This document shows positions 1 to 7,513 of a stretch of 64,000 bases of DNA, piece by piece. Position numbers and translations under genes: made by a program. The notes below the pieces were generated by a model, which saw only the letters and a program-made list of their open reading frames with translations, ran no database searches and had not been told where the DNA came from. Source of the stretch: Thioclava pacifica DSM 10166 (lineage in GTDB: Bacteria > Pseudomonadota > Alphaproteobacteria > Rhodobacterales > Rhodobacteraceae); contig NZ_AUND01000040.1 of assembly GCF_000714535.1 (NCBI RefSeq), forward strand, positions 62,001 through 126,000, read 5' to 3'. How positions within the stretch are numbered: the first letter of the stretch is position 1; the number at the start of each line of letters is the position of its first letter.

Positions 1-1
1 C

Positions 2-514
2 GTGGTGACCTGGAACCCGCTGGTGTCGGAAATCCTCGACACGAACCCGGATGCGATGAAACTGTTCGACAGCTCGCAGATCCCGGGCGAGATCCTCGAC
101 CTGATGGTGGTCAATACCGAGACCCTCAAGGATAACCCCGAGTTCGGCAAGGCCGTGGCCGGGGCCTGGTATGAGGTGATGGCGAAGATGGCCGCGGGCG
201 ATGAAGAAGCTCTGAGCGCGATGGCCGAGGCCGCGGGCACCGATCTGGAGGGCTACAAATCCCAGCTCGCCGCGACGGCGATGTTCTACGATCCGGCCAA
301 GGCGGTCGCTCAGGCGGAAAGCGCCGAGATGCCCGAGACGATGACGATGGTGGCGAATTTCCTCTTCGACAAGGGGATCCTCGGCGTCGATGCGCCCTCG
401 GCCGATTTCGTGGGTGTCGAATATCCCGACGGCAAGGTCACCGGCGATCCGGCGAATGTGAAGTTCCGCTTCGACACGACCTACATGCAGATGGCTGCCG
501 ACGGCAAACTCTGA
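2..514 (+). CDS. ABC transporter substrate-binding protein, C-terminal part (NitT/TauT type, guanidine/urea-associated)
   Basis: The gene begins before the window; the visible 170 residues are the C-terminal part of a periplasmic binding protein ending in a TGA at 512-514. The visible stretch, with WNPLVSEIL and a tail ending FRFDTTYMQMAADGKL, looks like the NitT/TauT-type receptors found beside urea carboxylase or guanidine genes. It should capture the substrate in the periplasm and deliver it to the permease and ATPase that follow. A hairpin lies just after the stop codon, so the receptor may be made in excess over the membrane components. Ligand identity is inferred only from the downstream ureohydrolase. 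The signal peptide and first lobe lie outside the window. Confidence 0.8.
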   Translation: MVTWNPLVSEILDTNPDAMKLFDSSQIPGEILDLMVVNTETLKDNPEFGKAVAGAWYEVMAKMAAGDEEALSAMAEAAGTDLEGYKSQLAATAMFYDPAKAVAQAESAEMPETMTMVANFLFDKGILGVDAPSADFVGVEYPDGKVTGDPANVKFRFDTTYMQMAADGKL

Positions 515-522
515 GCTGACTT

Positions 523-542
523 GCCCGGCCTTCGGGCCGGGC
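523..542 (+). terminator. Intercistronic hairpin after the binding-protein gene (attenuator-like)
   Basis: An 8-bp perfect stem, GCCCGGCC at 523-530 pairing with GGCCGGGC at 535-542, closes on a TTCG tetraloop and is followed by CTTTT. It lies between the binding-protein stop and the permease start. This placement is typical of partial terminators that lower expression of membrane subunits relative to the binding protein. Confidence 0.7.
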
Positions 543-567
543 CTTTTCCGACAGCACGGGGTCGCCC

Positions 568-1380
568 ATGCGCCTACTCAACCGCCATCCCACCCGACCC
601 GCAGGTGTCCTGCTTGCCGCGCTCCCCTTCGTGGCGGTGCTGATCGCCTATTGGATCGGCTCGGAAATCCGGCTTGCGGCGAACCCGCAGGACAAGCTCC
701 TGCCCGCGCCCGCGACGATCCTGAACACCGCCGCCGGGCTCTTCACCGAGCCCAACAAGCGCACGGGCGAGATCCTGCTCTGGGCGGACACATGGGCAAG
801 CCTGCGGCGTCTGGCGCTTGGTGTCGGGATCGGGGCGCTGATCTCGCTGACGGTGGGCGTGGGGATCGGGCTTTTGCCTTACGTTCGGCGGGGGCTGTCG
901 AGCTTCGTCGCGGTGCTCTCGATGGTGCCGCCGCTGGCGTTGCTGCCGATCCTGTTCATCGTCTTCGGGCTGGGCGAGATCTCGAAAGTCGTGCTGATCG
1001 TGATCGGCATCACCCCCTTCCTGATCCGCGACCTCTCGCAGCGGGTGCTCGACATTCCCCACGAAGAGATCGTGAAGGCGCAGACACTCGGGGCCTCCAC
1101 TTGGGTCATCGCGCTGCGCGTCGTGCTGCCGCAGATCCTGCCGCGCCTGATCGCGGGGATAAGGTTGTCGCTCGGCGCGGCCTGGCTGTTTCTCATCGCC
1201 GCCGAGGCGGTCGCGGCCGAGGTGGGTCTTGGCTACCGGATCTTCCTCGTGCGGCGCTATCTCGCGATGGATATCATCCTGACCTATGTCATCTGGATCA
1301 CGCTGCTTGCCTTCCTGATCGACTTCGCGCTTAAGACGCTGTCGCGCAAAGCCTTCCCCTGGCTGGGAGGTGGGCTATGA
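568..1380 (+). CDS. ABC transporter permease (NitT/TauT family)
   Basis: Inner-membrane permease of 270 residues with about six hydrophobic segments. The first is near residues 13-30 and others fall at roughly 85-105, 112-135, 137-155, 190-215 and 235-255. The EAA-loop region that docks on the ATPase is visible at about residues 165-200 (EIVKAQTLGASTW followed by LPQILPRLIAGIRLSLG). Length and layout fit the BPD_transp_1 family for nitrate, taurine, urea or guanidine uptake. The ATG follows the post-receptor hairpin, and the last codons overlap the ATPase start at 1377, so the two are probably translationally coupled. Confidence 0.9.
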   Translation: MRLLNRHPTRPAGVLLAALPFVAVLIAYWIGSEIRLAANPQDKLLPAPATILNTAAGLFTEPNKRTGEILLWADTWASLRRLALGVGIGALISLTVGVGIGLLPYVRRGLSSFVAVLSMVPPLALLPILFIVFGLGEISKVVLIVIGITPFLIRDLSQRVLDIPHEEIVKAQTLGASTWVIALRVVLPQILPRLIAGIRLSLGAAWLFLIAAEAVAAEVGLGYRIFLVRRYLAMDIILTYVIWITLLAFLIDFALKTLSRKAFPWLGGGL

Positions 1381-2162
1381 GCTTCGTCACCGTCCGCGAT
1401 GTGTTTCAGGAATACGATGGCCGCCCGATCATCGAGCGCGTCAATCTCGACGTGGCCGAGGGCGAGTTCGTCTCGATCGTCGGCGCCTCGGGCTGCGGCA
1501 AATCCACCTTCCTGCGATTGCTCTTGGCTGACGAGACGCCCACGCGCGGCCGCATCACCGTCGATGGCGGCAAACCTGCGCGCGAGCCGGGGCGCGAGCG
1601 TGGCGTGGTGTTCCAGAAATACTCGGTCTTCCCGCATATGACCGTACGCGACAATATCGTCGCCGCCGAGAGCTTCCCGAAAGGCTGGGGCTGGTTTCGC
1701 GGCGCGAAGCTGCGCGAGGCGCGTGCGCGGGCCGATGAGGTGCTCGAACGCATCGGGCTGGCGCATGTCGCGGGCAATTACCCCTCGACGCTTTCGGGCG
1801 GGATGCAGCAACGCCTCGCCATCGGGCAGGCGCTGCATGCGCGGCCCCGTATCCTGCTGCTCGACGAGCCCTTCGGCGCGCTCGATCCGGGCACGCGGCT
1901 TTCGATGCATGACTTCCTGACGCAGTTGCGCGCCGAGACCAGCATGACCGTCTTCATGGTCACGCATGATCTGGGCGAGGGCTTCAAGCTGGGCGACCGC
2001 GTTCTCGTGTTCGACAAGACCCGCTGGGACCCGGACTATCCCGAACGCTACGGCGCGACGATCACCTATGATTTCGACGCCCGCGATCACGGCATTCCGT
2101 ATCAGCACATCCTAGACAAGATCCCGTCTCTGGCCGCCGCCGCGACCCCGCCGCCCGCCTGA
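1377..2162 (+). CDS. ABC transporter ATP-binding protein (NitT/TauT family)
   Basis: Cytoplasmic ATPase of 261 residues. Walker A is GASGCGKST at residues 36-44, the ABC signature LSGGMQQR at 139-146 and Walker B ILLLDEP at 159-165, followed by a switch His in VTHD. It powers the permease at 568-1380. The C-terminal extension, WDPDYPERYGATITYDFDAR and onward, is longer than in a minimal nitrate/taurine ATPase. As I recall, a similar tail occurs in the urea-carboxylase-associated ABC ATPases, which would agree with a urea/guanidine-type substrate. The start ATG overlaps the permease stop. Confidence 0.92.
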   Translation: MSFVTVRDVFQEYDGRPIIERVNLDVAEGEFVSIVGASGCGKSTFLRLLLADETPTRGRITVDGGKPAREPGRERGVVFQKYSVFPHMTVRDNIVAAESFPKGWGWFRGAKLREARARADEVLERIGLAHVAGNYPSTLSGGMQQRLAIGQALHARPRILLLDEPFGALDPGTRLSMHDFLTQLRAETSMTVFMVTHDLGEGFKLGDRVLVFDKTRWDPDYPERYGATITYDFDARDHGIPYQHILDKIPSLAAAATPPPA

Positions 2163-2265
2163 GGCCCAAGTTTCACCGCGCGCGCCGCTGGGCCCCGCGC
2201 GCGGGCCGCCGCCAAGGTCCAGAAAGCCTGCCCCGACGAGGGGCTTCGATAGATTGGAGACAGAG

Positions 2266-3540
2266 ATGTTCCATGATCTGCCAGGCGGGCGCTCGCGCCC
2301 GCATCATCCGCAAGCGGCCATTTCGGCGCGCGTCCAGCGCGCGCGCCGCCAGCACCACCCGGACCTGACGAAGCTCGCGGGCTGGAAGGCGATGCGCAAG
2401 GAGGCCGAGCTGCCCGAGGGCCGCTGGGCCGAGGAACGCGCCTGGGCGCTGCGCATGGGGCTGACCGGCGCGGACAGCATCGACGACAAGTCGATCCCGA
2501 CCTTCGCGCGTGGGGAACTCCCCCATTACGCGGGCATCAACACCTTCCTGAAAGCGCCCTATACCGAGGACGTGCTGGAGGTCGCCCATTACGACGCGAC
2601 CGTGCTGGGCATCCCCTTCGACGGCGGCACCACCTATCGCGCGGGCACCCGTTTCGGGCCGCAGGGCGTGCGCAAGATCTCGGCGCTCTACACGCCTTAC
2701 AACTACGAGATCGGCGTCGACCTGCGCGAGCAGATGACGCTGTGTGACGCGGGTGACGTGTTCACCATCCCCGCGAATATCGAGAAGAGCTTCGACCAGA
2801 TCAGCCGCGCGGTGTCCCACGTCTTCTCGTCGGGTTCGCTCCCGATCATGATCGGCGGCGACCACTCGATCGGCTTCCCTTGTGTGCGCGGCATCGCCGA
2901 ATGCACCTCGAAGAAGATCGGCATCGTCCATTTCGACCGCCATGCCGACATTCAGGAAAAAGACCTCGACGAGCGGATGCACACGACCCCGTGGTTCCAC
3001 TCGACCAACCTGCCGAACGTGCCCGCGAAGAACCTCGTGCAGATCGGCATCGGCGGCTGGCAGGTCCCGCGCGAGGCAGTGAAGGTCGCGCGCGAGCGTG
3101 AGACCAACATCATCACCATGGGCGACATGGAGAAGATGGGCATCGACAAGACGATCGAGATGGCGCTCGAGATGGCCTGGGACGGGGTCGATATGGTCTA
3201 TATGTCCTTCGATATCGACTCCATCGACTGCGGCTTCGTGCCTGGCACCGGCTGGCCCGAGCCGGGCGGCTTCCTGCCGCGCGAGGCGCTGGCGCTGGCC
3301 TCGGGTATCGCCGCCGAAGGCATCTGCGGGATGGAGCTGGTCGAGGTCGCGCCGCCTTATGACACTTCCGACATCACCGCGCTCATGGGCACCCGCGTGA
3401 TCGTGGATGTGCTCGGCGCGCTCGTGTCGAACGGCAAGCTTGGAGCGCATAAAAAGCACATCGACAAGCCGGTCTCGATCCCGCATGGCGAGTTCGAAGG
3501 CAAGCGCTGGTCCAACCCCGATCCCCATAAGGTGGGCTAA
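2266..3540 (+). CDS. Ureohydrolase of the arginase/agmatinase superfamily, probable guanidine hydrolase
   Basis: A 424-residue enzyme, longer than typical agmatinases (about 300-320) because of a roughly 100-residue N-terminal extension. Binuclear-metal motifs are intact: GGDHS at 197-201, D-R-H-A-D at 224-228, and SFDID at 314-318, which leads into CGFVPGTGWPEPGG with Trp330. The long N-terminus and this Trp-containing loop are features I associate with nickel-dependent guanidine hydrolase (GdmH) rather than agmatinase. The reaction would be guanidine plus water to urea and ammonia in the cytoplasm. Context supports this: a urea/guanidine-type ABC importer precedes it and His-rich proteins follow. 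The ATG at 2266 was chosen because GGAGA lies 5 nt upstream; the frame is also open to a TTG at 2254. Agmatinase or guanidinobutyrase activity cannot be excluded. Confidence 0.8.
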   Translation: MFHDLPGGRSRPHHPQAAISARVQRARRQHHPDLTKLAGWKAMRKEAELPEGRWAEERAWALRMGLTGADSIDDKSIPTFARGELPHYAGINTFLKAPYTEDVLEVAHYDATVLGIPFDGGTTYRAGTRFGPQGVRKISALYTPYNYEIGVDLREQMTLCDAGDVFTIPANIEKSFDQISRAVSHVFSSGSLPIMIGGDHSIGFPCVRGIAECTSKKIGIVHFDRHADIQEKDLDERMHTTPWFHSTNLPNVPAKNLVQIGIGGWQVPREAVKVARERETNIITMGDMEKMGIDKTIEMALEMAWDGVDMVYMSFDIDSIDCGFVPGTGWPEPGGFLPREALALASGIAAEGICGMELVEVAPPYDTSDITALMGTRVIVDVLGALVSNGKLGAHKKHIDKPVSIPHGEFEGKRWSNPDPHKVG

Positions 3541-3543
3541 GCC

Positions 3544-4047
3544 ATGCCGCATGATCACGGGCCGCATGGCCACCATCACCACCATAACGACCACGGGCAT
3601 TCGCACGGACATTCGCACGGGCACTCCCATGACCACGCGGCTCACGGCCATGGCCATAACCACGCCCATGGGGAGCACCTGCACAGCCACATGCATCACG
3701 AGGACGAGGCGGCCGACCTGCAGGTTCTGGCCACCCAGTTCATCGACGGTTTCGTGCAGGCGGCCGACAAGACGAGCTATCTCAAGCTTGCCGGTGTGCC
3801 CTTCGAACGCCCCTCGGCCACGGGGCCGAAATCGCTCAAGCTCGTGGATGTGGAGCTCAAGACCGAATGGCAGGTGGGCACCGCCTCACCCTCCTTCGGA
3901 TCGCGCGAGCTGTCCTACCTTCCGTTCCCGGGCGAGATGGTCCGCGAACGCACCAACATGTCGCTGATCTATGTGTCGATGGACGAGAAATCCGTCCTTG
4001 ATATCCGCGACTTCCTGACCCAACGCAAGAAAGAGATCGACCAATGA
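3544..4047 (+). CDS. Histidine-rich cytoplasmic protein, candidate nickel store/chaperone for the ureohydrolase
   Basis: A 167-residue protein starting 4 nt after the ureohydrolase stop. The first 54 residues contain 26 histidines in HGHSHGH-type runs, a composition used in bacteria for Ni, Co or Zn binding (for example the His-rich tails of HypB, UreE or SlyD). The remaining 110 residues form a mixed domain (from about ADLQVLATQFIDGF to the end) with no signal peptide or membrane segment; I do not recognise the fold. It has no HypB-type G domain, and no HypA-like zinc motif is visible. By position it would supply or buffer metal for the ureohydrolase; this is inference. Its stop overlaps the next start (ATGA at 4044-4047). 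Confidence 0.75.
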   Translation: MPHDHGPHGHHHHHNDHGHSHGHSHGHSHDHAAHGHGHNHAHGEHLHSHMHHEDEAADLQVLATQFIDGFVQAADKTSYLKLAGVPFERPSATGPKSLKLVDVELKTEWQVGTASPSFGSRELSYLPFPGEMVRERTNMSLIYVSMDEKSVLDIRDFLTQRKKEIDQ

Positions 4048-4208
4048 AACCGCTGTTTTTCGCCCTCCTCGCGATGCTCGCCGCTGGCCCCGCGCTGGCC
4101 CATGACGGGGTGCACATGCATCCGCATGGCTTCGAGAACGTCCTCGCGCTCGCGCTGATCGCGGCGGCCGTCTGGGGGCTGGTCGTGGTGATGAAGCTGC
4201 GGCGCTGA
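4044..4208 (+). CDS. Small histidine-containing membrane protein
   Basis: A 54-residue open frame coupled by ATGA to the His-rich gene. Residues 1-19 look like a signal peptide (ending AGPALA), followed by a short periplasmic stretch HDGVHMHPHG with four histidines, then one transmembrane helix at about residues 33-49 ending in KLRR. The mature protein would be only about 35 residues, with a metal-binding N-terminus outside and a positive tail inside. It could help nickel entry or sensing for the upstream enzyme. I do not recognise a named family, so the role rests on gene order and histidine content. Confidence 0.65.
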   Translation: MKPLFFALLAMLAAGPALAHDGVHMHPHGFENVLALALIAAAVWGLVVVMKLRR

Positions 4209-4213
4209 GCCTG

Positions 4214-5134
4214 TCATAGGCCCGGCAGGTCGATCACCACGGCGGCATGGTCGCTTGCATGGGGTCTGTGAAAGCCCACACCTTCCAGCCGCGCGCCCGC
4301 AAAGCGCGCGGCTTCTTCGCCCAGCCCCTTGCGCAGGATGCGCGGGACCGCATCGGGGTAACGTGCGGCCAGTGCGGGTGAGGCCAGCATCGCATCGGGG
4401 CAATGATAGCGGCCCGAATGCGGGTCGAAATAGGTCCAGCGCTCCGGGCGCGGCATGCGCGCCATCAGATCCACACTGAACCCGTGTTCGAGCGGTGCGG
4501 TCGCACGCGGCAAGGACAGGTGCGGATCGTCGGGCTCGTTGAGATCGCCCAGGATCAGCCAGAGCGCGCTTGCAGGGGCCTCGAAATGCCGCTCGATCAG
4601 CGCGCGCGCGGCCTGCGCCTCGAGGTTCCGGGTGCGCCAGGACGCCGCCTCGTCGGGATAGGGCGATTTGAAATGCATCACGAACAGCGTCAGCGCGCCG
4701 ACCTCTGCCATCAGGCAATCGCGCCGGAAGACCGGCATCTCGGGATCGACGCCCTCGGGCAGGCTCAGCCCCAGATCGCCCGGGGTGAGCGTGGCATGGC
4801 TGCGCACCTCTCCCAACGCCCTGCGCGACAGGATCGCCACGTCGAGCCCGCGCCCGTCATTGCCAGGCAGGCAGACCCGGTGGGCGTAAGGGCGCGCGCC
4901 GCTGGGAAGCAGATACCGCGCGTGGAAATGCTCGAGCGTGGCCAGATCGAACACCTCCTGAAGCGCGATCAGATCGGCATCGGTTTCACGCAGCAGGTCC
5001 GCGGTCAGCCGCCGGTCGATCCGGTCTAGGCTCGGATCTTCGGGATCGTCGCTGTCCCAGGCGCCATGTAACCGCCCCACTTCCCGGCTCGGCAGCAGGC
5101 GCATGTTCTGGGTGTTGAGGCTCGCGATCCGCAT
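4214..5134 (-). CDS. Endonuclease/exonuclease/phosphatase (EEP) family protein
   Basis: A 306-residue protein with the EEP fold motifs: N-terminal MRIASLNTQN, ALQEV with the metal-binding Glu, GDLNE in the centre and ASDHAAV near the C-terminus. These correspond to the Asn, Glu, Asp/Asn and Asp/His residues used for phosphodiester or phosphomonoester cleavage. No signal peptide is visible, so it is probably cytoplasmic. The frame is open 17 codons further to a GTG at 5185, but the family begins at the MRIASLN strand, so the ATG at 5134 is preferred. It is convergent with the guanidine cluster and stands alone. The substrate (DNA, RNA, phospholipid or inositol phosphate) cannot be told. Confidence 0.8.
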   Translation of the reverse strand: MRIASLNTQNMRLLPSREVGRLHGAWDSDDPEDPSLDRIDRRLTADLLRETDADLIALQEVFDLATLEHFHARYLLPSGARPYAHRVCLPGNDGRGLDVAILSRRALGEVRSHATLTPGDLGLSLPEGVDPEMPVFRRDCLMAEVGALTLFVMHFKSPYPDEAASWRTRNLEAQAARALIERHFEAPASALWLILGDLNEPDDPHLSLPRATAPLEHGFSVDLMARMPRPERWTYFDPHSGRYHCPDAMLASPALAARYPDAVPRILRKGLGEEAARFAGARLEGVGFHRPHASDHAAVVIDLPGL

Positions 5135-5264
5135 CTTGAGGCGAGCATCGCACGGGCGAGGCGCAAAGGGGTAGCGCGAAATCACGCGGCGCGCTTGATG
5201 CGGCTCAATGCGAGGTGGCCGAGGCGGGGTTAGGCTGTCGGGCAGTAAACGGGAGGAGGGAGCG

Positions 5265-5810
5265 ATGATCCTGATTGCCTATGCCACAAGCGAAGGCCAG
5301 ACGCGCAAGATTGCGCGCCATGTCGCCGACCGGATCGCCGGGGCGGGGCAGGGAGTGGAGCTGATGCCGCTTTCCGAAGCCGACGAAATGCTCGATCTCG
5401 CGCGATTTTCGGGGGTGATCCTTGCAGGCTCGGTGCATGTCGGCCAGTACCAGCGCGCGCTTGGTGAGTTTGCGGGCGATCATGGCAAGGCGCTTTCCGC
5501 GATGCCGTCCTTGTTTCTGTCGGTCTCGCTGGCGGCGGCGGGGCATGATGCCGAGGATTGGCGCGGGCTCGATCATATCCTGGACGATTTTACCACCGCG
5601 ACCGGCTGGCATCCGGGGCAGGTGGCGCAGGTGGCCGGCGCCTACATGCCTTCGAAATACGATATCTTCCGCCGCTTCGTGATGCGCCGGATCGTGGCGA
5701 AAAAAGATCCGCAGGCCGATCTCGATGCCGATCACGAATATACCGATTGGGCGGCGCTCGATGCGCTGGTCGATAGCTGGCTGACAGGGGTGGCGAAAGC
5801 CGGAGCTTAG
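5265..5810 (+). CDS. HemG-like flavodoxin, menaquinone-dependent protoporphyrinogen oxidase family
   Basis: A 181-residue flavodoxin-fold protein, the same length as E. coli HemG. It has the FMN phosphate loop (ATSEGQTRKIA at about 6-16), the aromatic/loop region SVHVGQY, MPS at about 85, and the EYTDW motif near residue 160 seen in HemG. Family members oxidise protoporphyrinogen IX with quinone as electron acceptor on the cytoplasmic face of the membrane. The start was set at 5265 because GGGAGGAGGG lies just upstream; longer readings lack a ribosome site. The tail is convergent with the MarR gene by a 3-4 base overlap. Some HemG-like flavodoxins have other electron-transfer roles. Confidence 0.75.
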   Translation: MILIAYATSEGQTRKIARHVADRIAGAGQGVELMPLSEADEMLDLARFSGVILAGSVHVGQYQRALGEFAGDHGKALSAMPSLFLSVSLAAAGHDAEDWRGLDHILDDFTTATGWHPGQVAQVAGAYMPSKYDIFRRFVMRRIVAKKDPQADLDADHEYTDWAALDALVDSWLTGVAKAGA

Positions 5811-6286
5811 CGCGCGGGCGTCTTCGGGGGAGTCGGTCGCAGCGGCGCGCGGCTCAACTCGTTATTCGCATCCGCCATCTTGCGCAGGAGCCGCAACAGC
5901 GTCTCTTGCTCCTCTGGGGTGAGATCCTTGAGGATCGTCTCCTGCGTGCGTCGCACCGCTGGCCAGACAGTGGTGAGAACGGATTCGCCACGCTCGGTCA
6001 GGCGCAGTTGGCGCGCGCGACGGTCGGTCTCGTTGATGGTGCGCTCGATCAGCCCTCGTGCCTCAAGCCGGTTCACCACGCCCCCGAGCGTCACCCGGTC
6101 ATAAGCGATCAGCCCCGCCAGTGTTGCCTGGTCGATATCGGGATATTCCTTGAGCATCCGCAGCGCCGCGAACTGCACCGGCGTCAGGTCAAAGCCGGCC
6201 GCGCCCACCTCATGGGTGAAGGCGGAGACAGAAATCTGGTGCAGGCGCCGGATCAGGTGGCCGGGCAATTCGTGAATGACGCTCAT
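5807..6286 (-). CDS. MarR family transcriptional regulator, probable control of the gentisate operon
   Basis: A 159-residue regulator with the MarR winged helix: helix-turn-helix around residues 50-80 (DQATLAGLIAYDRVTLGGVVNRLEARGL) and wing around RTINETDRRARQLRLTERG. It is transcribed divergently from gentisate 1,2-dioxygenase. The shared intergenic space (6287-6432) holds a consensus-like promoter overlapped by a 21-bp palindrome. MarR proteins beside aromatic pathways are usually repressors released by a pathway substrate or intermediate, here plausibly 3-hydroxybenzoate or gentisate; that is inference from position. Confidence 0.88.
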   Translation of the reverse strand: MSVIHELPGHLIRRLHQISVSAFTHEVGAAGFDLTPVQFAALRMLKEYPDIDQATLAGLIAYDRVTLGGVVNRLEARGLIERTINETDRRARQLRLTERGESVLTTVWPAVRRTQETILKDLTPEEQETLLRLLRKMADANNELSRAPLRPTPPKTPAR

Positions 6287-6367
6287 GCATTCTGCCTAAG
6301 TCAACAGGTCCGCCCAGACAAGATGGCGGGGGCTCAAAACAAACATGATAAGTGTACGCATCTTTTA

Positions 6368-6396
6368 TTGACACGTATACTAATGATAAGCATACT
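6368..6396 (+). promoter_or_regulatory. Sigma-70-type promoter of the gentisate operon
   Basis: A perfect -35 hexamer TTGACA at 6368-6373, a 17-bp spacer, and CATACT (4 of 6 to consensus) at 6391-6396, followed 36 bp later by the dioxygenase ATG with GGAGG in front. The fit to a housekeeping promoter is unusually good for this GC-rich sequence and the block is locally AT-rich. Confidence 0.7.
6375..6395. promoter_or_regulatory. Candidate MarR operator overlapping the promoter
   Basis: A 21-bp imperfect palindrome centred on 6385, in which 8 of 10 base pairs are symmetric (outer arms GTAT/ATAC, inner CT/AG and AT/AT). It covers the promoter spacer and the -10 box, so binding would block RNA polymerase. 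The right half, ATGATAAGCATAC at 6383-6395, is repeated directly with two mismatches at 6345-6357, suggesting a second half-site nearer the MarR gene. MarR operators usually have this size and AT-rich symmetry. Confidence 0.6.
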
Positions 6397-6432
6397 TCCT
6401 ATAAATCGAGTCGCTTTTAGGGAGGAGTGCCG

Positions 6433-7512
6433 ATGGACGACAACGCCATGCAGCCGGATGACAGCCCGGCCCTGCGTCAGCTCTACGCAGATTTCAAAGC
6501 TCAACACCTCAACCCGCTCTGGACCCAGACCGGAGACCTGATGCCGCGCCATCCGCGCCCGAAGGCACAGGCGCATGTCTGGAAATGGTCCGATCTCTAC
6601 CCGTTGGCGAAGGCCTCGGGCGATCTGGTGCCGGTTGGTCGTGGCGGCGAACGCCGTGCAATCGGTCTGGCCAATCCGGGGCTGGGCGGGGCCGCTTATG
6701 TCTCGCCGACGCTTTGGTGCGCGATCCAGTATCTCGGCCCGAAGGAAACCGCTCCCGAGCATCGCCATTCGCAAAACGCGTTCCGCTTCGTTGTGGAAGG
6801 CGAGGGGGTCTGGACCGTGGTGAACGGCGATCCGGTGCGGATGAGCCGCGGGGATTTCCTGCTTACCCCGGGCTGGAATTTCCACGGTCACCACAATGAG
6901 ACCGATCAGCCGATGGCCTGGATCGACGGTCTCGACATTCCGTTCAGCTATCAGAACGACGTGGGCTTTTTCGAGTTCGGTTCGGATCGCGTTACCGATT
7001 ACGCGACGCCCAATTTCTCGCGCGGCGAGCGGCTCTGGTGCCATCCGGGCCTGCGCCCGCTCTCGCAGCTGCAAAACACCGTTTCCTCGCCGATCGGCGC
7101 CTATCGTTGGGAATATACCGACGCGGCCCTGACCCAGCAGCTGCTGCTCGAGGAAGAGGGCTATCCGGCCACGGTCGAGCAGGGCCATGCAGCGGTGCGC
7201 TACGTGAATCCCACGACCGGCGGCGATGTGATGCCGACGATCCGGGCCGAGTTCCACCGCCTGCGCGCAGGGGCCGAGACGCCCACGCGGCGCGAGGTTG
7301 GCTCCACCGTGTTCCAGGTCTTCGAGGGCAAGGGGGCCGTGGTCATGGGCGGCGAGACGACCAAGGTCGAGAAGGGCGATATCTTCGTGATCCCCTCCTG
7401 GGTGCCGTGGTCGCTTCAGGCCGAGACTGAGTTCGATCTGTTCCGCTTCTCGGACGCGCCGATCATGGAGCGCCTGCACTTCGCCCGCACCCAGATTGAA
7501 TCGGCCGAATAA
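6433..7512 (+). CDS. Gentisate 1,2-dioxygenase
   Basis: A 359-residue bicupin enzyme that opens the gentisate ring with O2 and Fe(II) to give maleylpyruvate. Cupin 1 shows PEHRHSQNAFRFVVEG (metal His110 and His112) and a third histidine in WNFHGHH at about 151-154; cupin 2 spans about residues 255-350. Length fits the family. The ATG at 6433 is used because GGAGG at 6421-6425 is 7 nt upstream; the GTG at 6427 would lie almost on the ribosome site. It is first in a run with the isomerases, the hydrolase, the TRAP importer and the 3-hydroxybenzoate hydroxylase. Confidence 0.93.
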   Translation: MDDNAMQPDDSPALRQLYADFKAQHLNPLWTQTGDLMPRHPRPKAQAHVWKWSDLYPLAKASGDLVPVGRGGERRAIGLANPGLGGAAYVSPTLWCAIQYLGPKETAPEHRHSQNAFRFVVEGEGVWTVVNGDPVRMSRGDFLLTPGWNFHGHHNETDQPMAWIDGLDIPFSYQNDVGFFEFGSDRVTDYATPNFSRGERLWCHPGLRPLSQLQNTVSSPIGAYRWEYTDAALTQQLLLEEEGYPATVEQGHAAVRYVNPTTGGDVMPTIRAEFHRLRAGAETPTRREVGSTVFQVFEGKGAVVMGGETTKVEKGDIFVIPSWVPWSLQAETEFDLFRFSDAPIMERLHFARTQIESAE

Positions 7513-7513
7513 G

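Noticed and set aside
2266-3540. Plain agmatinase annotation
   Set aside because: Metal motifs fit the whole superfamily, but the long N-terminus, the Trp-containing loop and the importer context favour a guanidine hydrolase. No putrescine-pathway genes are nearby.
2173-3699. Minus-strand frame of about 500 codons opposite the ureohydrolase
   Set aside because: Antisense shadow. Its start lies in the His-rich gene, whose repetitive codons give low-complexity M/V runs.
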